Translations under genes and position numbers: made by a program | Assembly (NCBI RefSeq): GCF_028308085.1 | Contig: NZ_JAQMFS010000062.1 | Location: forward strand, 1-56,183 | From: Gemella haemolysans | GTDB lineage: Bacteria > Bacillota > Bacilli > Staphylococcales > Gemellaceae | Direction of reading: 5' to 3' | DNA: 56,183 nucleotides | The notes under the pieces: model-generated | Told to the model about the DNA's origin: nothing | Databases searched by the model: none | The model's input: only the letters and a program-made list of their open reading frames with translations | In this document: piece by piece, positions 17,012-26,286 of the stretch | Numbering within the stretch: the first letter of the stretch is position 1 | Layout of the letters: each line of letters opens with the position of its first letter

Positions 17012-18289
17012 ATGACAAGAAAATTTAGTTTTGAAACATTACAATTACACGCAGGACAAACAGTTGGAGACACAAAAGCAAGAGCTGTACCAATTTATCA
17101 AACAACATCTTTTGTATTTGATGATACTCAAGATGCTGCAGATTCATTTGCATTAAGAAAAGCTGGGAATATTTATACTCGTATTACAAACCCTACTACG
17201 GCTGTTTTCGAAGAAAGAATTAACGCTTTAGAAGGCGGTGTTGGAGCATTAGCTGTTGCTTCAGGAATGGCTGCAATTACATATGTATTCTTAACATTAG
17301 CTCACGCTGGAGATCACATCGTATCTTCTAAAAATGTGTACGGAGGAACTTACAATCTGTTAAAACTTACATTACCTCGTTATGGAGTAGATGCAACTTT
17401 TGTAGATCCAGATAACTTTGAAGAAATTGAACAAGCTATTACAGATAAAACTAAAGCACTATTTGTAGAAACTTTAGGAAATCCATTAGCAAACGTAGCT
17501 GATTTAGAAAAATGGGCTGAAATTGCTCATAAACACAAAATTCCATTAGTAGTTGATAACACATTTGCTAGTCCATATTTAATCAATGCATTTAGTCACG
17601 GTGTAGATATTATCGTTCATTCTGCGACTAAATTCATCGGAGGACACGGTACATCAATCGGTGGAGTTATCGTAGACAGTGGTAAATTTGATTGGGAAGG
17701 TAGTGGAAAATTTCCTCAATTAGTAGATGAAGATCCAAGTTACCACAACTTAAGTTACACAAGAGATGTTGGTGCTGCAGCATTTATTACGAATGTAAGA
17801 ACACAATTATTGCGTGATACAGGAGCAGCATTATCACCATTCAATGCATTCTTATTATTACAAGGATTAGAAACATTATCTCTAAGAGTAGAACGCCATG
17901 TAGAAAATACTAAAAAAGTAATAGACTTCTTAGAAAAACACCCTAAAGTAGAATCGATCAACTATCCTGGATTAGAAGGAAATAAATACTATGAATTAGC
18001 TAAGAAATACTTACCAAAAGGTAGTGGGTCAATCTTCTCATTCGATGTAGTTGGTGGAGAAGAAGCTGCGCGTAAAGTAATTGATAGTTTAGAAATATTC
18101 TCTAACTTAGCGAATGTAGCAGATGCGAAAAGTTTAGCAATCCACCCTGCTTCAACTACACACGGTCAATTAAGTCCAGAAGAATTACAATACACAGGAA
18201 TTACTCCTGCGCAAATCAGACTATCAATCGGTCTAGAAAATGCAGATGACTTAATCGAAGACTTACGTTTAGCATTAGAAAATATCTAA
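17012..18289 (+). CDS. metY: O-acetylhomoserine sulfhydrylase (Cys/Met metabolism PLP enzyme)
   Basis: PLP enzyme making homocysteine from O-acetylhomoserine and sulfide, a direct route to methionine. 425 aa, matching the OAH-sulfhydrylase branch: ETLQLHAGQ start, PIYQTTSF, YTRITNPTT, ASGMAAI, the PLP lysine in HSATKFIGGHG, and C-terminal HPASTTHGQLSPEEL...RLSIGLE. The ATG has a GAGGAACC site. The Met-type T-box leader supports a methionine rather than cysteine role. It is transcribed alone and ends before two hairpins. Confidence 0.93.
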   Translation: MTRKFSFETLQLHAGQTVGDTKARAVPIYQTTSFVFDDTQDAADSFALRKAGNIYTRITNPTTAVFEERINALEGGVGALAVASGMAAITYVFLTLAHAGDHIVSSKNVYGGTYNLLKLTLPRYGVDATFVDPDNFEEIEQAITDKTKALFVETLGNPLANVADLEKWAEIAHKHKIPLVVDNTFASPYLINAFSHGVDIIVHSATKFIGGHGTSIGGVIVDSGKFDWEGSGKFPQLVDEDPSYHNLSYTRDVGAAAFITNVRTQLLRDTGAALSPFNAFLLLQGLETLSLRVERHVENTKKVIDFLEKHPKVESINYPGLEGNKYYELAKKYLPKGSGSIFSFDVVGGEEAARKVIDSLEIFSNLANVADAKSLAIHPASTTHGQLSPEELQYTGITPAQIRLSIGLENADDLIEDLRLALENI

Positions 18290-18295
18290 GAGAAA

Positions 18296-18311
18296 AGTTT
18301 CACGAGAAACA
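18296..18311. promoter_or_regulatory. parS-like site (weaker)
   Basis: AGTTTCACGAGAAACA, two mismatches to the parS consensus, just after metY. Confidence 0.55.
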
Positions 18312-18343
18312 ATAATTTAAAATAATTAATATTTTATTAAAAT

Positions 18344-18427
18344 TTGTGGATTAAGACAGATTACTAAACACCCTTGACAGCCATTTATTTTAATACTATA
18401 TATTTAAAATAACATCTTAATCCACAA
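18344..18427 (+). terminator. Long nested hairpin after metY
   Basis: TTGTGGATTAAGA (18344-18356) pairs with TCTTAATCCACAA (18415-18427), with an inner TATTTTAA/TTAAAATA stem, then a T-rich tract. It is the probable metY terminator but unusually long. Confidence 0.55.
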
Positions 18428-18443
18428 TTTTCTCTTTTTGAGT

Positions 18444-18526
18444 AGAGGTTGTTTGGGAGCACGAAATAGAAGCGAGGCAGCGTGGAAATTTCATTTAAAC
18501 TCCTTCCTAGACAATCTCTGCTTTTT
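18444..18526 (+). terminator. Second long hairpin with T-run
   Basis: AGAGGTTGTTTGGGAG pairs imperfectly with CTTCCTAGACAATCTCT, with an inner GCACG/CGTG, followed by CTTTTTATTTTT. It is GC-richer than its surroundings. Confidence 0.55.
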
Positions 18527-18593
18527 ATTTTTCAAGAAATATAGAGAAAGATATATTTTTTAATAGAATATATCTTAAGAAGGTTGTTTGTGA

Positions 18594-18599
18594 TATAAT
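18594..18599 (+). promoter_or_regulatory. bceRS -10 element
   Basis: Extended -10 TGATATAAT, 33 bp before the response regulator start. The -35 is poor. Confidence 0.5.
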
Positions 18600-18631
18600 T
18601 TTAGTAATAATAGTAACTAAGGGGTGAAAAC

Positions 18632-19300
18632 ATGTATAAAGTAATGATAGTAGAAGATGATGAAATAATTTCAAATTCAATAGCTGGATATCTACAAAAA
18701 TGGCAATACGCTACGCATGAAGTTGTAGATTTTCAAAATGTAGTTAAGGAATTTGTGGAACAATCACCGGATTTAGTATTAATGGATATTAATCTCCCCT
18801 ACTTTGATGGTTATTATTTCTGTGAGGAGATTAGGAAGTTGTCGAAAGTGCCGATAATTTTTATTTCATCTGCGAATGATGATATGAATATTGTTATGGC
18901 TATGAATATCGGTGCAGATGATTTTATAGAAAAACCATTTAAGTTAGTCGTCCTAAAGGCAAAAATAGAAGCTCTACTCCGCCGTGTTTATAATTTTAGT
19001 GGATCTTCGAATCTTGTAGTCTATAAGGATGTAATTTTTGATATGAGCCGTGATGAGGTGAAATATCAAGATAATCTCGTTGAACTAACAAAAAATGAAA
19101 GTAAAATTCTTACAGTATTATTAGAAAATAGAGAAAAAATAGTAACAAGAGAAGAAATAATTACCGCCTTATGGCAAAATGATAACTTTATAGATGAAAA
19201 TACTTTGTCGGTGAATATAAACAGACTACGTTCTAAGTTAAAAAGTATAGGAATAGATGAATTTATTACTACTAAAAAAGGTAAAGGATATATAGTCTAA
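18632..19300 (+). CDS. OmpR-family response regulator, BceR-like
   Basis: 222 aa. Receiver domain (1 to about 118) with Glu8-Asp9-Asp10, phosphoacceptor Asp53 (LMDINLPYFDG), Ser81 and Lys103; winged-helix output domain (about 128-222) with RSKLKSIGIDEFITTKKGKGY. The sequence style (YKVMIVEDDEIISNSIAGYL, KVPIIFISSANDDMNIVMAMNIGADDFIEKPF) is that of regulators paired with intramembrane-sensing kinases for peptide-antibiotic resistance. Its stop overlaps the kinase start. The likely target is the BceAB-type transporter 3 kb downstream. Confidence 0.88.
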   Translation: MYKVMIVEDDEIISNSIAGYLQKWQYATHEVVDFQNVVKEFVEQSPDLVLMDINLPYFDGYYFCEEIRKLSKVPIIFISSANDDMNIVMAMNIGADDFIEKPFKLVVLKAKIEALLRRVYNFSGSSNLVVYKDVIFDMSRDEVKYQDNLVELTKNESKILTVLLENREKIVTREEIITALWQNDNFIDENTLSVNINRLRSKLKSIGIDEFITTKKGKGYIV

Positions 19301-20286
19301 TGGAAATATTAAAAAGTTATTTAAAGAAAAACACAAAAGTTTATATTTTATTCGTAGTTTTTATTGCTATATTTTTCATTATGTTTTATTTATATAATTT
19401 GCCACTAGAAGCTCTGATATATACGGGAAGTTTTTGTTTTTTAGCAGCTCTTGTAGCTAGCTTTTCAGATTTTGTTAATTATAGAGAAAGTTATAAAAAA
19501 TTAATATTCCTAGAGAAAAATATTCTAAACGATCTTGAAGATTTACCGAAGAGTTTGGATATTAGGATTGATTATTATCATAAAATTATAGAGAAATTAT
19601 ATGAAGAGTTAGAAAAACTAACTCAGGAGAATCGACAAAAAAATACAGACATGGTTGATTACTATAGTATGTGGGTTCATCAGATAAAAACGCCGATTGC
19701 TGCGATGAATTTTCTATTAGACAATGAAGAAATAGATCGAAAAATCTTACAGCAAGAATTGTTTAAAATAGAACGTTATGTTGAGATGGTTCTGACGTAT
19801 ATAAGATTAGATAGCATATCATCAGATTACGTTATAACTAAGATTAATCTCGATGAAGTGGTGAAAGATAGTGTAAAAAAATATGCGACTATCTTCATTA
19901 ATAAAAAGATAAAATTAAATTATGTTTCACATGAAACAATGGTAATTAGTGATAAAAAATGGTTGAGCTTCGCCTTCGAACAAATACTAGGTAATAGTGT
20001 GAAGTACTCTAGCGCCGGTGGAGAAATTATAATAGAAACTTGTGAAAATAAACTGGTTATAGAAGATAACGGTATGGGTATTAAAGAAGAAGATCTACCT
20101 CGAATTTTCGAAAAAGGTTTTACAGGTTTTAATGGAAGATACGAAAAAAAATCAAGTGGTCTAGGTTTGTACTTATGTAAAAAAACTCTAGATAAACTAG
20201 GGCATCATATTGAAATTTCTTCAAAAGTAGGAGAAGGAACTAGGATAGAAATCACATTCCCGAAAGAAGATACTTTAAGGGATTAA
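19300..20286 (+). CDS. Intramembrane-sensing histidine kinase, BceS-like
   Basis: 328 aa. Two membrane helices near the N-terminus (about 14-31 and 38-56) with almost no extracellular loop, the BceS hallmark; these kinases sense through their partner ABC transporter. The H-box MWVHQIKTPIAAM has the phosphoacceptor His127. ATP-binding boxes: N (FEQILGNSVKYSS), G1 (EDNGMGI), F and G2 (KSSGLGLYLCKKT). Start overlaps the regulator stop by one base. A parS site lies inside the coding sequence at 19923. Confidence 0.9.
   Translation: MEILKSYLKKNTKVYILFVVFIAIFFIMFYLYNLPLEALIYTGSFCFLAALVASFSDFVNYRESYKKLIFLEKNILNDLEDLPKSLDIRIDYYHKIIEKLYEELEKLTQENRQKNTDMVDYYSMWVHQIKTPIAAMNFLLDNEEIDRKILQQELFKIERYVEMVLTYIRLDSISSDYVITKINLDEVVKDSVKKYATIFINKKIKLNYVSHETMVISDKKWLSFAFEQILGNSVKYSSAGGEIIIETCENKLVIEDNGMGIKEEDLPRIFEKGFTGFNGRYEKKSSGLGLYLCKKTLDKLGHHIEISSKVGEGTRIEITFPKEDTLRD
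19923..19938. promoter_or_regulatory. parS site within the kinase gene
   Basis: TGTTTCACATGAAACA, identical to the site at 12103 and one base from consensus, embedded in coding sequence (codons for Val-Ser-His-Glu-Thr). Confidence 0.8.
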
Positions 20287-20440
20287 ATATAAATAAGTTA
20301 ATAAGAAATCCTCTTGAGAGTTAGATTATGAATTTAACTTTTAAGGGGATTTTCTAATTTCACAAGTGAGACTAGATATAAATTGATAAACTCCTAAAGT
20401 AAGTTAGTTATAAACCCGACAGAAGCTACTTGATATATGT

Positions 20441-20542
20441 GAGTGACTTAAAAATCGTGAGTTAGAAGAAACACGATTTTGTCGAGTTGCTTTCTGCAGT
20501 GGTTTATTAGATATCTAAAAAGCCACTTGATATATATATTAT
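20441..20542. repeat. Palindromic intergenic element, truncated copy D
   Basis: Hairpin I (GAGTGACTTAAAAATCGTG... to ...CACGATTTTGTCGAGTTGC) followed by the left arm of hairpin II (GGTTTATTAGATATCTAAAA) and then lost. A near-duplicate AGCTACTTGATATATG / AGCCACTTGATATATA lies at the two edges (20423 and 20521). Confidence 0.65.
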
Positions 20543-20650
20543 AATATAAATAAAATTATTTTCTAAATAATAAATTAAATTATCTGAAAATTATCTTGTT
20601 TAAGTTAATTTTATTTGATAGAATATTAGTAAGGTATAAGGAGGGAAAAG

Positions 20651-22258
20651 ATGAAGCAGTATTTAAAGAAAAGATATTTAGAAAATAGTTTGTTGCTTTT
20701 ACTAATTATTTTTGGAGGAGCATGTAAGGTTGTCGCTGCGTATTTTATAGGGGATGGATTTAACGAATTAATTAAGTCGAATACCGATGGCTTTTTCTAT
20801 AATATAGCCTATGCAGGTATAGTGTTTTTATTATATTTAGTTTCTCTTTATATAAAAATTCCATATGAAAACTATGTAGTACAAAAAATGATAACCGACA
20901 TTCGATATGATGTCGTTGATGCAATTTCTAAAAATAACTATGCTAATTTTAATAAGAAAAATAGCGGAGATTACATATCATGGCTTAGTAATGATTTGAT
21001 GATTGTCGAGGAAAAAGGATTTGGTAATTTTTATCAAAGTATTACAGCGATAATAGAGACGCTTTTAGCTATAGTCGGACTGCTTGCATTCCACTGGTCG
21101 ATTATCGTTTTCTCTATAGTAATGAGTGTTCTTACATTAGTTTTACCAGCTCTTGCTCAAAAATCTATTCAGAATAAAGCTCAGAGATACTCAGGCTCGT
21201 TAGAAAACTTAATAAGTAAAAATACAAATTACTTACAGGGATTCGATAGTTTATTATCTTTCAATAAACTAGGAATTCTGAAAAAAATCGTAGTAAACTC
21301 TTCTAATGAAGTATTAAAAGAATCTGTGTCTCTAAGAAAAAGTGTCGGATTAGCCGGAGTTCTAGGTGGTTTAGGAAATTTAGTAGGGCAAGTTGGTGTA
21401 GTATTACTAACAGGAATACTGGCTCTAAAAAATATTGTAGGCTTTGGTTCTATTTTAACCGTAGAGTCACTAACATCTACGATTTTTAATTCAGTAGGAA
21501 ATATTATGAATATTACGGTAGAGTTAAATATCGTAGTGCCGATCTTTGAGAAATTCGAGAAATTCAAAGAGGAGGCTAAGGTAATTAATGACCAAGATAC
21601 TAGCAAAAAATCATTAAATGAAGAAATTGAAACTATAGTATTAGAGGATGTTTCTTATAAATATGAAGAGAAAAGTGTATTAAAAAACATCACGTATGCA
21701 TTTAATAAATATGGTAAATACGCTATTGTCGGAGAAAGTGGTAGTGGAAAATCTACATTGTTAAAATTATTGACTGGAAGAATAGAAAATTACGAAGGTG
21801 CAATTAAATTTAACGGAGAAGAACTAGATGTTCTTAATAAGCATAGCCTGTATGATAAGATGCTATATATTCCGCAAGAACCGTATATTTTCACAGAAAG
21901 TCTAAGATTTAATATAACGCTAGGTGATGATTATGCTGATGAAAAAGTTAAAGATGTGTTGGAAAGTGTAGGACTAGGAGAGTTTCTGACAAGTCTTGAG
22001 GACGGCTTAGATACTGAACTTGTAGAAGGTGGTAAGAATTTATCAGGTGGTCAAAAACAAAGAATAGCCTTAGCTCGTGGAATTATTAGGGAGAAAAAAG
22101 TAGTGTTGTTAGATGAGATAACTTCTAATTTAGATAAGGATAATGCAGAGAAAATAGAAGAACTTCTATTAACTAACCCAGAATTAACGGTAATTCTAAT
22201 AACGCACAGACTAGATAGCAACTCAGAACAAAGATTCACAGATGTATTACGATTATAA
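20651..22258 (+). CDS. ABC exporter half-transporter (membrane + ATPase)
   Basis: 535 aa: about six membrane helices (1 to about 300), then an ATPase domain with Walker A GESGSGKST, Q-loop, signature LSGGQKQR, Walker B VVLLDEITSN and His-switch THR. It is a type IV (MsbA-like) exporter half expected to dimerise. It stands alone, with an AGGAGG site and its own terminator. Location between the Bce two-component genes and BceAB hints at peptide or drug export, but the substrate is not readable. Confidence 0.88.
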   Translation: MKQYLKKRYLENSLLLLLIIFGGACKVVAAYFIGDGFNELIKSNTDGFFYNIAYAGIVFLLYLVSLYIKIPYENYVVQKMITDIRYDVVDAISKNNYANFNKKNSGDYISWLSNDLMIVEEKGFGNFYQSITAIIETLLAIVGLLAFHWSIIVFSIVMSVLTLVLPALAQKSIQNKAQRYSGSLENLISKNTNYLQGFDSLLSFNKLGILKKIVVNSSNEVLKESVSLRKSVGLAGVLGGLGNLVGQVGVVLLTGILALKNIVGFGSILTVESLTSTIFNSVGNIMNITVELNIVVPIFEKFEKFKEEAKVINDQDTSKKSLNEEIETIVLEDVSYKYEEKSVLKNITYAFNKYGKYAIVGESGSGKSTLLKLLTGRIENYEGAIKFNGEELDVLNKHSLYDKMLYIPQEPYIFTESLRFNITLGDDYADEKVKDVLESVGLGEFLTSLEDGLDTELVEGGKNLSGGQKQRIALARGIIREKKVVLLDEITSNLDKDNAEKIEELLLTNPELTVILITHRLDSNSEQRFTDVLRL

Positions 22259-22315
22259 TTTCCCAGGAAATAAAGTAGAACCACTCCTTTGAAATCAAAT
22301 AAAAAGTAATAAATA

Positions 22316-22353
22316 TCCCAATCTTACAAAAGTGTAAGGTTGGGAGCTTTTTT
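22316..22353 (+). terminator. Terminator of the ABC exporter gene
   Basis: TCCCAATCTTACA-aaag-TGTAAGGTTGGGA followed by a T-run. Confidence 0.85.
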
Positions 22354-22474
22354 GTAAGGAAAATCGATAGAATCTGTAAGAAAAGTAAGGTAGAATATAA
22401 ATATAAACAACGAGGAAGTTGTAGAAAAGTTCGAACTAGGAAGATAAGATAAAAAGAATTCAGGAGTGATAAAA

Positions 22475-23227
22475 ATGTTATTAGAAGTCAACAATGTAAG
22501 AAAAGTTTATACGACAAGATTAAGTACTCAAAGTACAGAAGCATTAAAAAATGTAAATTTCGCAGTAGATAATGGTGAATATGTAGCGATTATGGGTGAG
22601 AGTGGAAGCGGTAAGACTACTTTACTAAATATTATCGCAACATTCGATAAGGCAACATCAGGAAATGTGAATTTAAACAATTTAGATTTAAGCAAGTTGA
22701 AAGATAAAGACTTAGCGAATTTCCGACGTGACAATCTAGGATTTGTCTTCCAAGATTTCAATCTACTTGATAATTTTTCTATAAAAGATAATATCTTATT
22801 ACCGTTAGTACTGGCTAATAAAAAATATAAAGATATGGAAAAAAGATTAGAGAAAGTAACTAAACCTTTAGGAATTGATAAATTAATCAACAAGTTTCCA
22901 TATGAAGTATCTGGTGGTCAACGTCAAAGGGTAGCGGTAGCTCGTGCGATTATTACGAACCCGGCTCTGATTTTGGCGGATGAACCGACAGGAGCGCTAG
23001 ATTCAAAATCAACAGATCAACTGTTAGAAGTTTTTGAAAAACTTAATAATGCAGGACAAACAATAATTATGGTTACGCACTCTGTGAAAACAGCAGCTCG
23101 TGCTAAACGTGTATTATTTATTAAAGACGGGGTAGTCTTCCATGAACTTAGAAAAGGAAATGCGACTACGAGTGAGATGTTCCAAAAAATTAATGATACG
23201 TTAACTTTAATGCAGGCAGGTGAGTAA
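22475..23227 (+). CDS. ABC transporter ATPase, BceA-like
   Basis: 250 aa. Walker A GESGSGKTT, Q-loop FVFQDFNLLDNF, signature VSGGQRQRVAVARAI, Walker B LILADEPTGALDS, switch VTHS. This is the MacB/BceA-type ATPase partner of a ten-helix permease. ATG 22475 is preferred over an upstream GTG because AGGAG is at 22462-22466. One base separates its stop from the permease start. The pair should remove peptide antibiotics (bacitracin- or lantibiotic-like) from lipid II-cycle intermediates and signal to the BceS-like kinase. Confidence 0.92.
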   Translation: MLLEVNNVRKVYTTRLSTQSTEALKNVNFAVDNGEYVAIMGESGSGKTTLLNIIATFDKATSGNVNLNNLDLSKLKDKDLANFRRDNLGFVFQDFNLLDNFSIKDNILLPLVLANKKYKDMEKRLEKVTKPLGIDKLINKFPYEVSGGQRQRVAVARAIITNPALILADEPTGALDSKSTDQLLEVFEKLNNAGQTIIMVTHSVKTAARAKRVLFIKDGVVFHELRKGNATTSEMFQKINDTLTLMQAGE

Positions 23228-23228
23228 G

Positions 23229-25241
23229 ATGAGCTTCTTTTATAGCAAATTTGCTTTAAACAACCTTGTAAAAAACAAAAGATTTATAGTACCTTATGTG
23301 TTATCAACAATTTTTACAATAATGTCGTTTTACATACTTTCATCTCTAGCTTTTGGGGATAATTTAAACAAACTTCCTAATGGAATTGATGCGACAAAAC
23401 AGGTATTAAGTTTGGGAATAATTGTAATAGCGATTTTTTCTACAATATTCTTATTTTACACTTATAGTTTTTTAGTAAAACGTAGGGTAAAAGAATTTGG
23501 ATTGTATTCTGTTTTAGGTATGACGAAAAAACAAATAGCGAAAATTCTAGTGTTAGAAACAATATTTATCGCTGTAACTACAATAGTGTTAGGAATTGGA
23601 TTAGGAATAATTTTTGATAAACTTATGCTGTTAGTACTATTAAAATTATTCTCAGCAACGGTTACTTTCGGCTTTAGTATTACGCCGATAGCTGTAGTAT
23701 TCTCAGTATTATTATTCGGAGGAATATTCTTCTTATTATTACTTTATACTGTTATAAAAATTGCTAGACTTAGAATTGTAGCCTTATTAAAAGATGAGAA
23801 TAAAGGTGAAAAAGAACCGAAATCTAGATGGATTCTAGCGATAATCGGGTTAGCATTAATCGGTTATGGATATTACACAGCACAAACGGTACAAAATCCT
23901 GTAAAAGCATTATTAGTATTCTTTTATGCTGTAGTTGCGGTAATTATAGGTACGTATCTAGTATTTATGGCAGTTAGTATCACAGTACTAAAAATTATGA
24001 AAAATAATAAAAACTTCTACTATAAACCTAAAAACTTCATCAGCGTTTCTGGTTTATTATACAGAATGAAGAGAAACGCAGTAGGATTAGCGAATATCTG
24101 TATATTATCTACTATGGTTCTTGTAACTATGGGATCAACATCGGCATTATATGCAGGTATGGAAAAATCTTATAATGAAAGATTCCCAAGACAATTAATG
24201 GTCGCAGGCTATAATTCTACTAATGAAAAACTAAAAGAAATCGAAAATAATGCAAAATTATCAGCTAAAGAAGCGGGAACTGAAGTACAAGATCTAGTAT
24301 CATATAATTCATTACCTATGGTAGGAAGATTAGTTGAAGATAAATTTAATTTTGAATCAAATGTAGGTGTAGACTTAAGTAATGTTAAAATGATAGTTGT
24401 TTTACAATTAAAAGATTATAATAAGTTCGCTAATAAAAATAAAACATTAGAAAGTAATGAAATTTTATTACATATCGACAAAAAAGGAAACTACAATCAT
24501 AATAGTATTTCTCTAAATGGTAGTGATTATAAAATTAAAGAAAAATTATCTGAGTTTCCGGGAACAATAGGTTCGGATACCGCAAATATTATGGATACAT
24601 ATTATGCTGTTGTTAAAGATGAGAAAGAAATAACTAAATTAGCTACAAAACTAACAGAGTTAAGTAGTAAAGAGTTAGAAAAAAGAGGGATTAGTATACA
24701 AACAGGTACTCCTACACTTCAAAACTACGTTGCCTTCAATATCAAAGATACAACTAAAGAAGCTAAGGTAATCGAAAGCTTTAAAAAACTAGAAAAACAA
24801 AGTGGTATAGAAATAGAAGGTAAAGAAGAAAATAAACTTACATTCAGAGGAGTATTCGCATCATTCCTATTCATCGGGGTGTTCATAAGCTTTATCTTCG
24901 TAATAAGCCAAGTGGTAATCATGTACTACAAACAAATCTCAGAAGGATATGAAGATAAAGGAAACTTTGAAATCATGAGAAAAGTAGGTATTACAGATAA
25001 ACAGATTAAACAATCAATAAGATCACAAGTACTGTTAATCTTCTTCTCACCGCTAATTATAGCGACATTACACACTATAGTAGCATATCCATTTATCGAG
25101 AAAATTTTAAGATTATTCTTAATAACAGATAATAGCATATTCTTACAAGCACTTGCTGTGACAATCGTAGTCTTCGCAATCTTCTATCTAATAGTTTATG
25201 CAATAACATCAAAAATTTACTATAGAATTATAAAAGAATAG
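23229..25241 (+). CDS. ABC transporter permease, BceB-like
   Basis: 670 aa with two FtsX-type repeats: helices near 20-40, 60-80, 110-145, 155-180, 205-220 and 230-255, a large extracellular domain (about 310-540, e.g. FPRQLMVAGYNSTNEK), and four C-terminal helices. The conserved cytoplasmic motif KEFGLYSVLGMTKKQI and the C-terminal NFEIMRKVGITDKQI mark the two repeats. The large extracellular loop is the peptide sensor in the BceB family. Start ATG follows AGGTGAG inside the bceA end. Confidence 0.92.
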   Translation: MSFFYSKFALNNLVKNKRFIVPYVLSTIFTIMSFYILSSLAFGDNLNKLPNGIDATKQVLSLGIIVIAIFSTIFLFYTYSFLVKRRVKEFGLYSVLGMTKKQIAKILVLETIFIAVTTIVLGIGLGIIFDKLMLLVLLKLFSATVTFGFSITPIAVVFSVLLFGGIFFLLLLYTVIKIARLRIVALLKDENKGEKEPKSRWILAIIGLALIGYGYYTAQTVQNPVKALLVFFYAVVAVIIGTYLVFMAVSITVLKIMKNNKNFYYKPKNFISVSGLLYRMKRNAVGLANICILSTMVLVTMGSTSALYAGMEKSYNERFPRQLMVAGYNSTNEKLKEIENNAKLSAKEAGTEVQDLVSYNSLPMVGRLVEDKFNFESNVGVDLSNVKMIVVLQLKDYNKFANKNKTLESNEILLHIDKKGNYNHNSISLNGSDYKIKEKLSEFPGTIGSDTANIMDTYYAVVKDEKEITKLATKLTELSSKELEKRGISIQTGTPTLQNYVAFNIKDTTKEAKVIESFKKLEKQSGIEIEGKEENKLTFRGVFASFLFIGVFISFIFVISQVVIMYYKQISEGYEDKGNFEIMRKVGITDKQIKQSIRSQVLLIFFSPLIIATLHTIVAYPFIEKILRLFLITDNSIFLQALAVTIVVFAIFYLIVYAITSKIYYRIIKE

Positions 25242-25245
25242 ACGA

Positions 25246-25278
25246 AAAAAACTCCAGAGGAAAAATCTGGAGTTTTTT
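25246..25278 (+). terminator. bceAB terminator
   Basis: AAAAAACTCCAG / CTGGAGTTTTTT stem-loop directly after the permease stop; probably bidirectional. Confidence 0.85.
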
Positions 25279-25308
25279 GTTTTAAGACATATCACCAAAA
25301 TAAGAGAA

Positions 25309-26184
25309 TTATTGTTGAGGTTCTTTACTATTTTTCTCTTTTAGATATGAAAGATAAGATAATGTTAAAGATCTCATAGTTTCATTATTTTCTAATGAGA
25401 ATATACTAATAGCTTTGTTACAAGAGTTAATAGCATCTTCAATAAGTTTTTGCTCTTCAAATAATCGTGCTTGTAAATAATAATTATCTCCTAGAAGATA
25501 AAAAGATTTATTTTCTAGAGCTTTAGTAATAGCGATAGAGTTCCAATACGTTGCATCGTTAAATTTAGTTAAGATTCCATAGATACGCGCAATAGAATAA
25601 TAGAATGGTTGTTCAGAACTTGTATTTTGAATAATTTTTATATATGGTAAAACTTTTTTATACCAAAGAAGAGCATCTTCAAATAATTCTTTTTCTGAAT
25701 AAAAATTCCCCAAAGTATTACATATATCACAATATAAAATACAACCAACTTCTACTTTTGCTATCAATGTCTTTAGATTTTTAATCGCAAGCTCCAGCTG
25801 ATTATTTATATGATATGTTGTGATAGCTTGAAACCATTCAAAATATAAAATATTTTCTGAATCAAGAGTGTTTTTATCAATGGAAGATAAAACAAAATCT
25901 AGTGTCTTATAATCTCGTTTATAAAGTAATTCCATAAGTTCATTAACTTTGAAGTTAGAAGGTTGATATTCTTTAGTATCGATATCAAATAATGCTTCTA
26001 TTTCACTAGTTGGAATATTTAATTTTTTTATGATTTTGAAAAATATATCTATAGAAGGAGTGACTTCTCCTTTTTCTAACCTACTGATAATAGTTTGAGT
26101 ACAAATACCTTCAGCTAATTTTTTTTGAGACATATTTAGTGATTTTCGTTTGGTTTTTATTAAGTCAGCTAATTTAAGTTTCAA
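25309..26184 (-). CDS. RRNPP-type (PlcR/Rgg-like) HTH-TPR transcriptional regulator
   Basis: 291 aa: N-terminal XRE-type HTH (LADLIKTKRKSLNMSQKKLAEGICTQTIISRLEKGEVTPSIDIF, residues 5-48) then TPR-like helical repeats (for example ILYCDICNTLGNFYSEKELFEDALLWYKKV). This is the layout of peptide-sensing quorum regulators. The start is a TTG at 26184 with AGGAG upstream. It is divergent from an ABC exporter gene with facing promoters. No short pheromone gene is evident nearby, so the ligand is unknown. Confidence 0.85.
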   Translation of the reverse strand: MKLKLADLIKTKRKSLNMSQKKLAEGICTQTIISRLEKGEVTPSIDIFFKIIKKLNIPTSEIEALFDIDTKEYQPSNFKVNELMELLYKRDYKTLDFVLSSIDKNTLDSENILYFEWFQAITTYHINNQLELAIKNLKTLIAKVEVGCILYCDICNTLGNFYSEKELFEDALLWYKKVLPYIKIIQNTSSEQPFYYSIARIYGILTKFNDATYWNSIAITKALENKSFYLLGDNYYLQARLFEEQKLIEDAINSCNKAISIFSLENNETMRSLTLSYLSYLKEKNSKEPQQ

Positions 26185-26223
26185 AGTTTATCCGCTCCTA
26201 AGAATTAATCAAATATTACTATA

Positions 26224-26252
26224 ATAATACTATAAATCTACTTGTAAATCAA
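26224..26252 (-). promoter_or_regulatory. Promoter of the HTH-TPR regulator gene
   Basis: Minus strand: -35 TTGATT (26247-26252), 17-bp spacer, -10 TATTAT (26224-26229). Confidence 0.55.
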
Positions 26253-26286
26253 TAAACTAGAAATATATAAGTATAATTAAAACACA

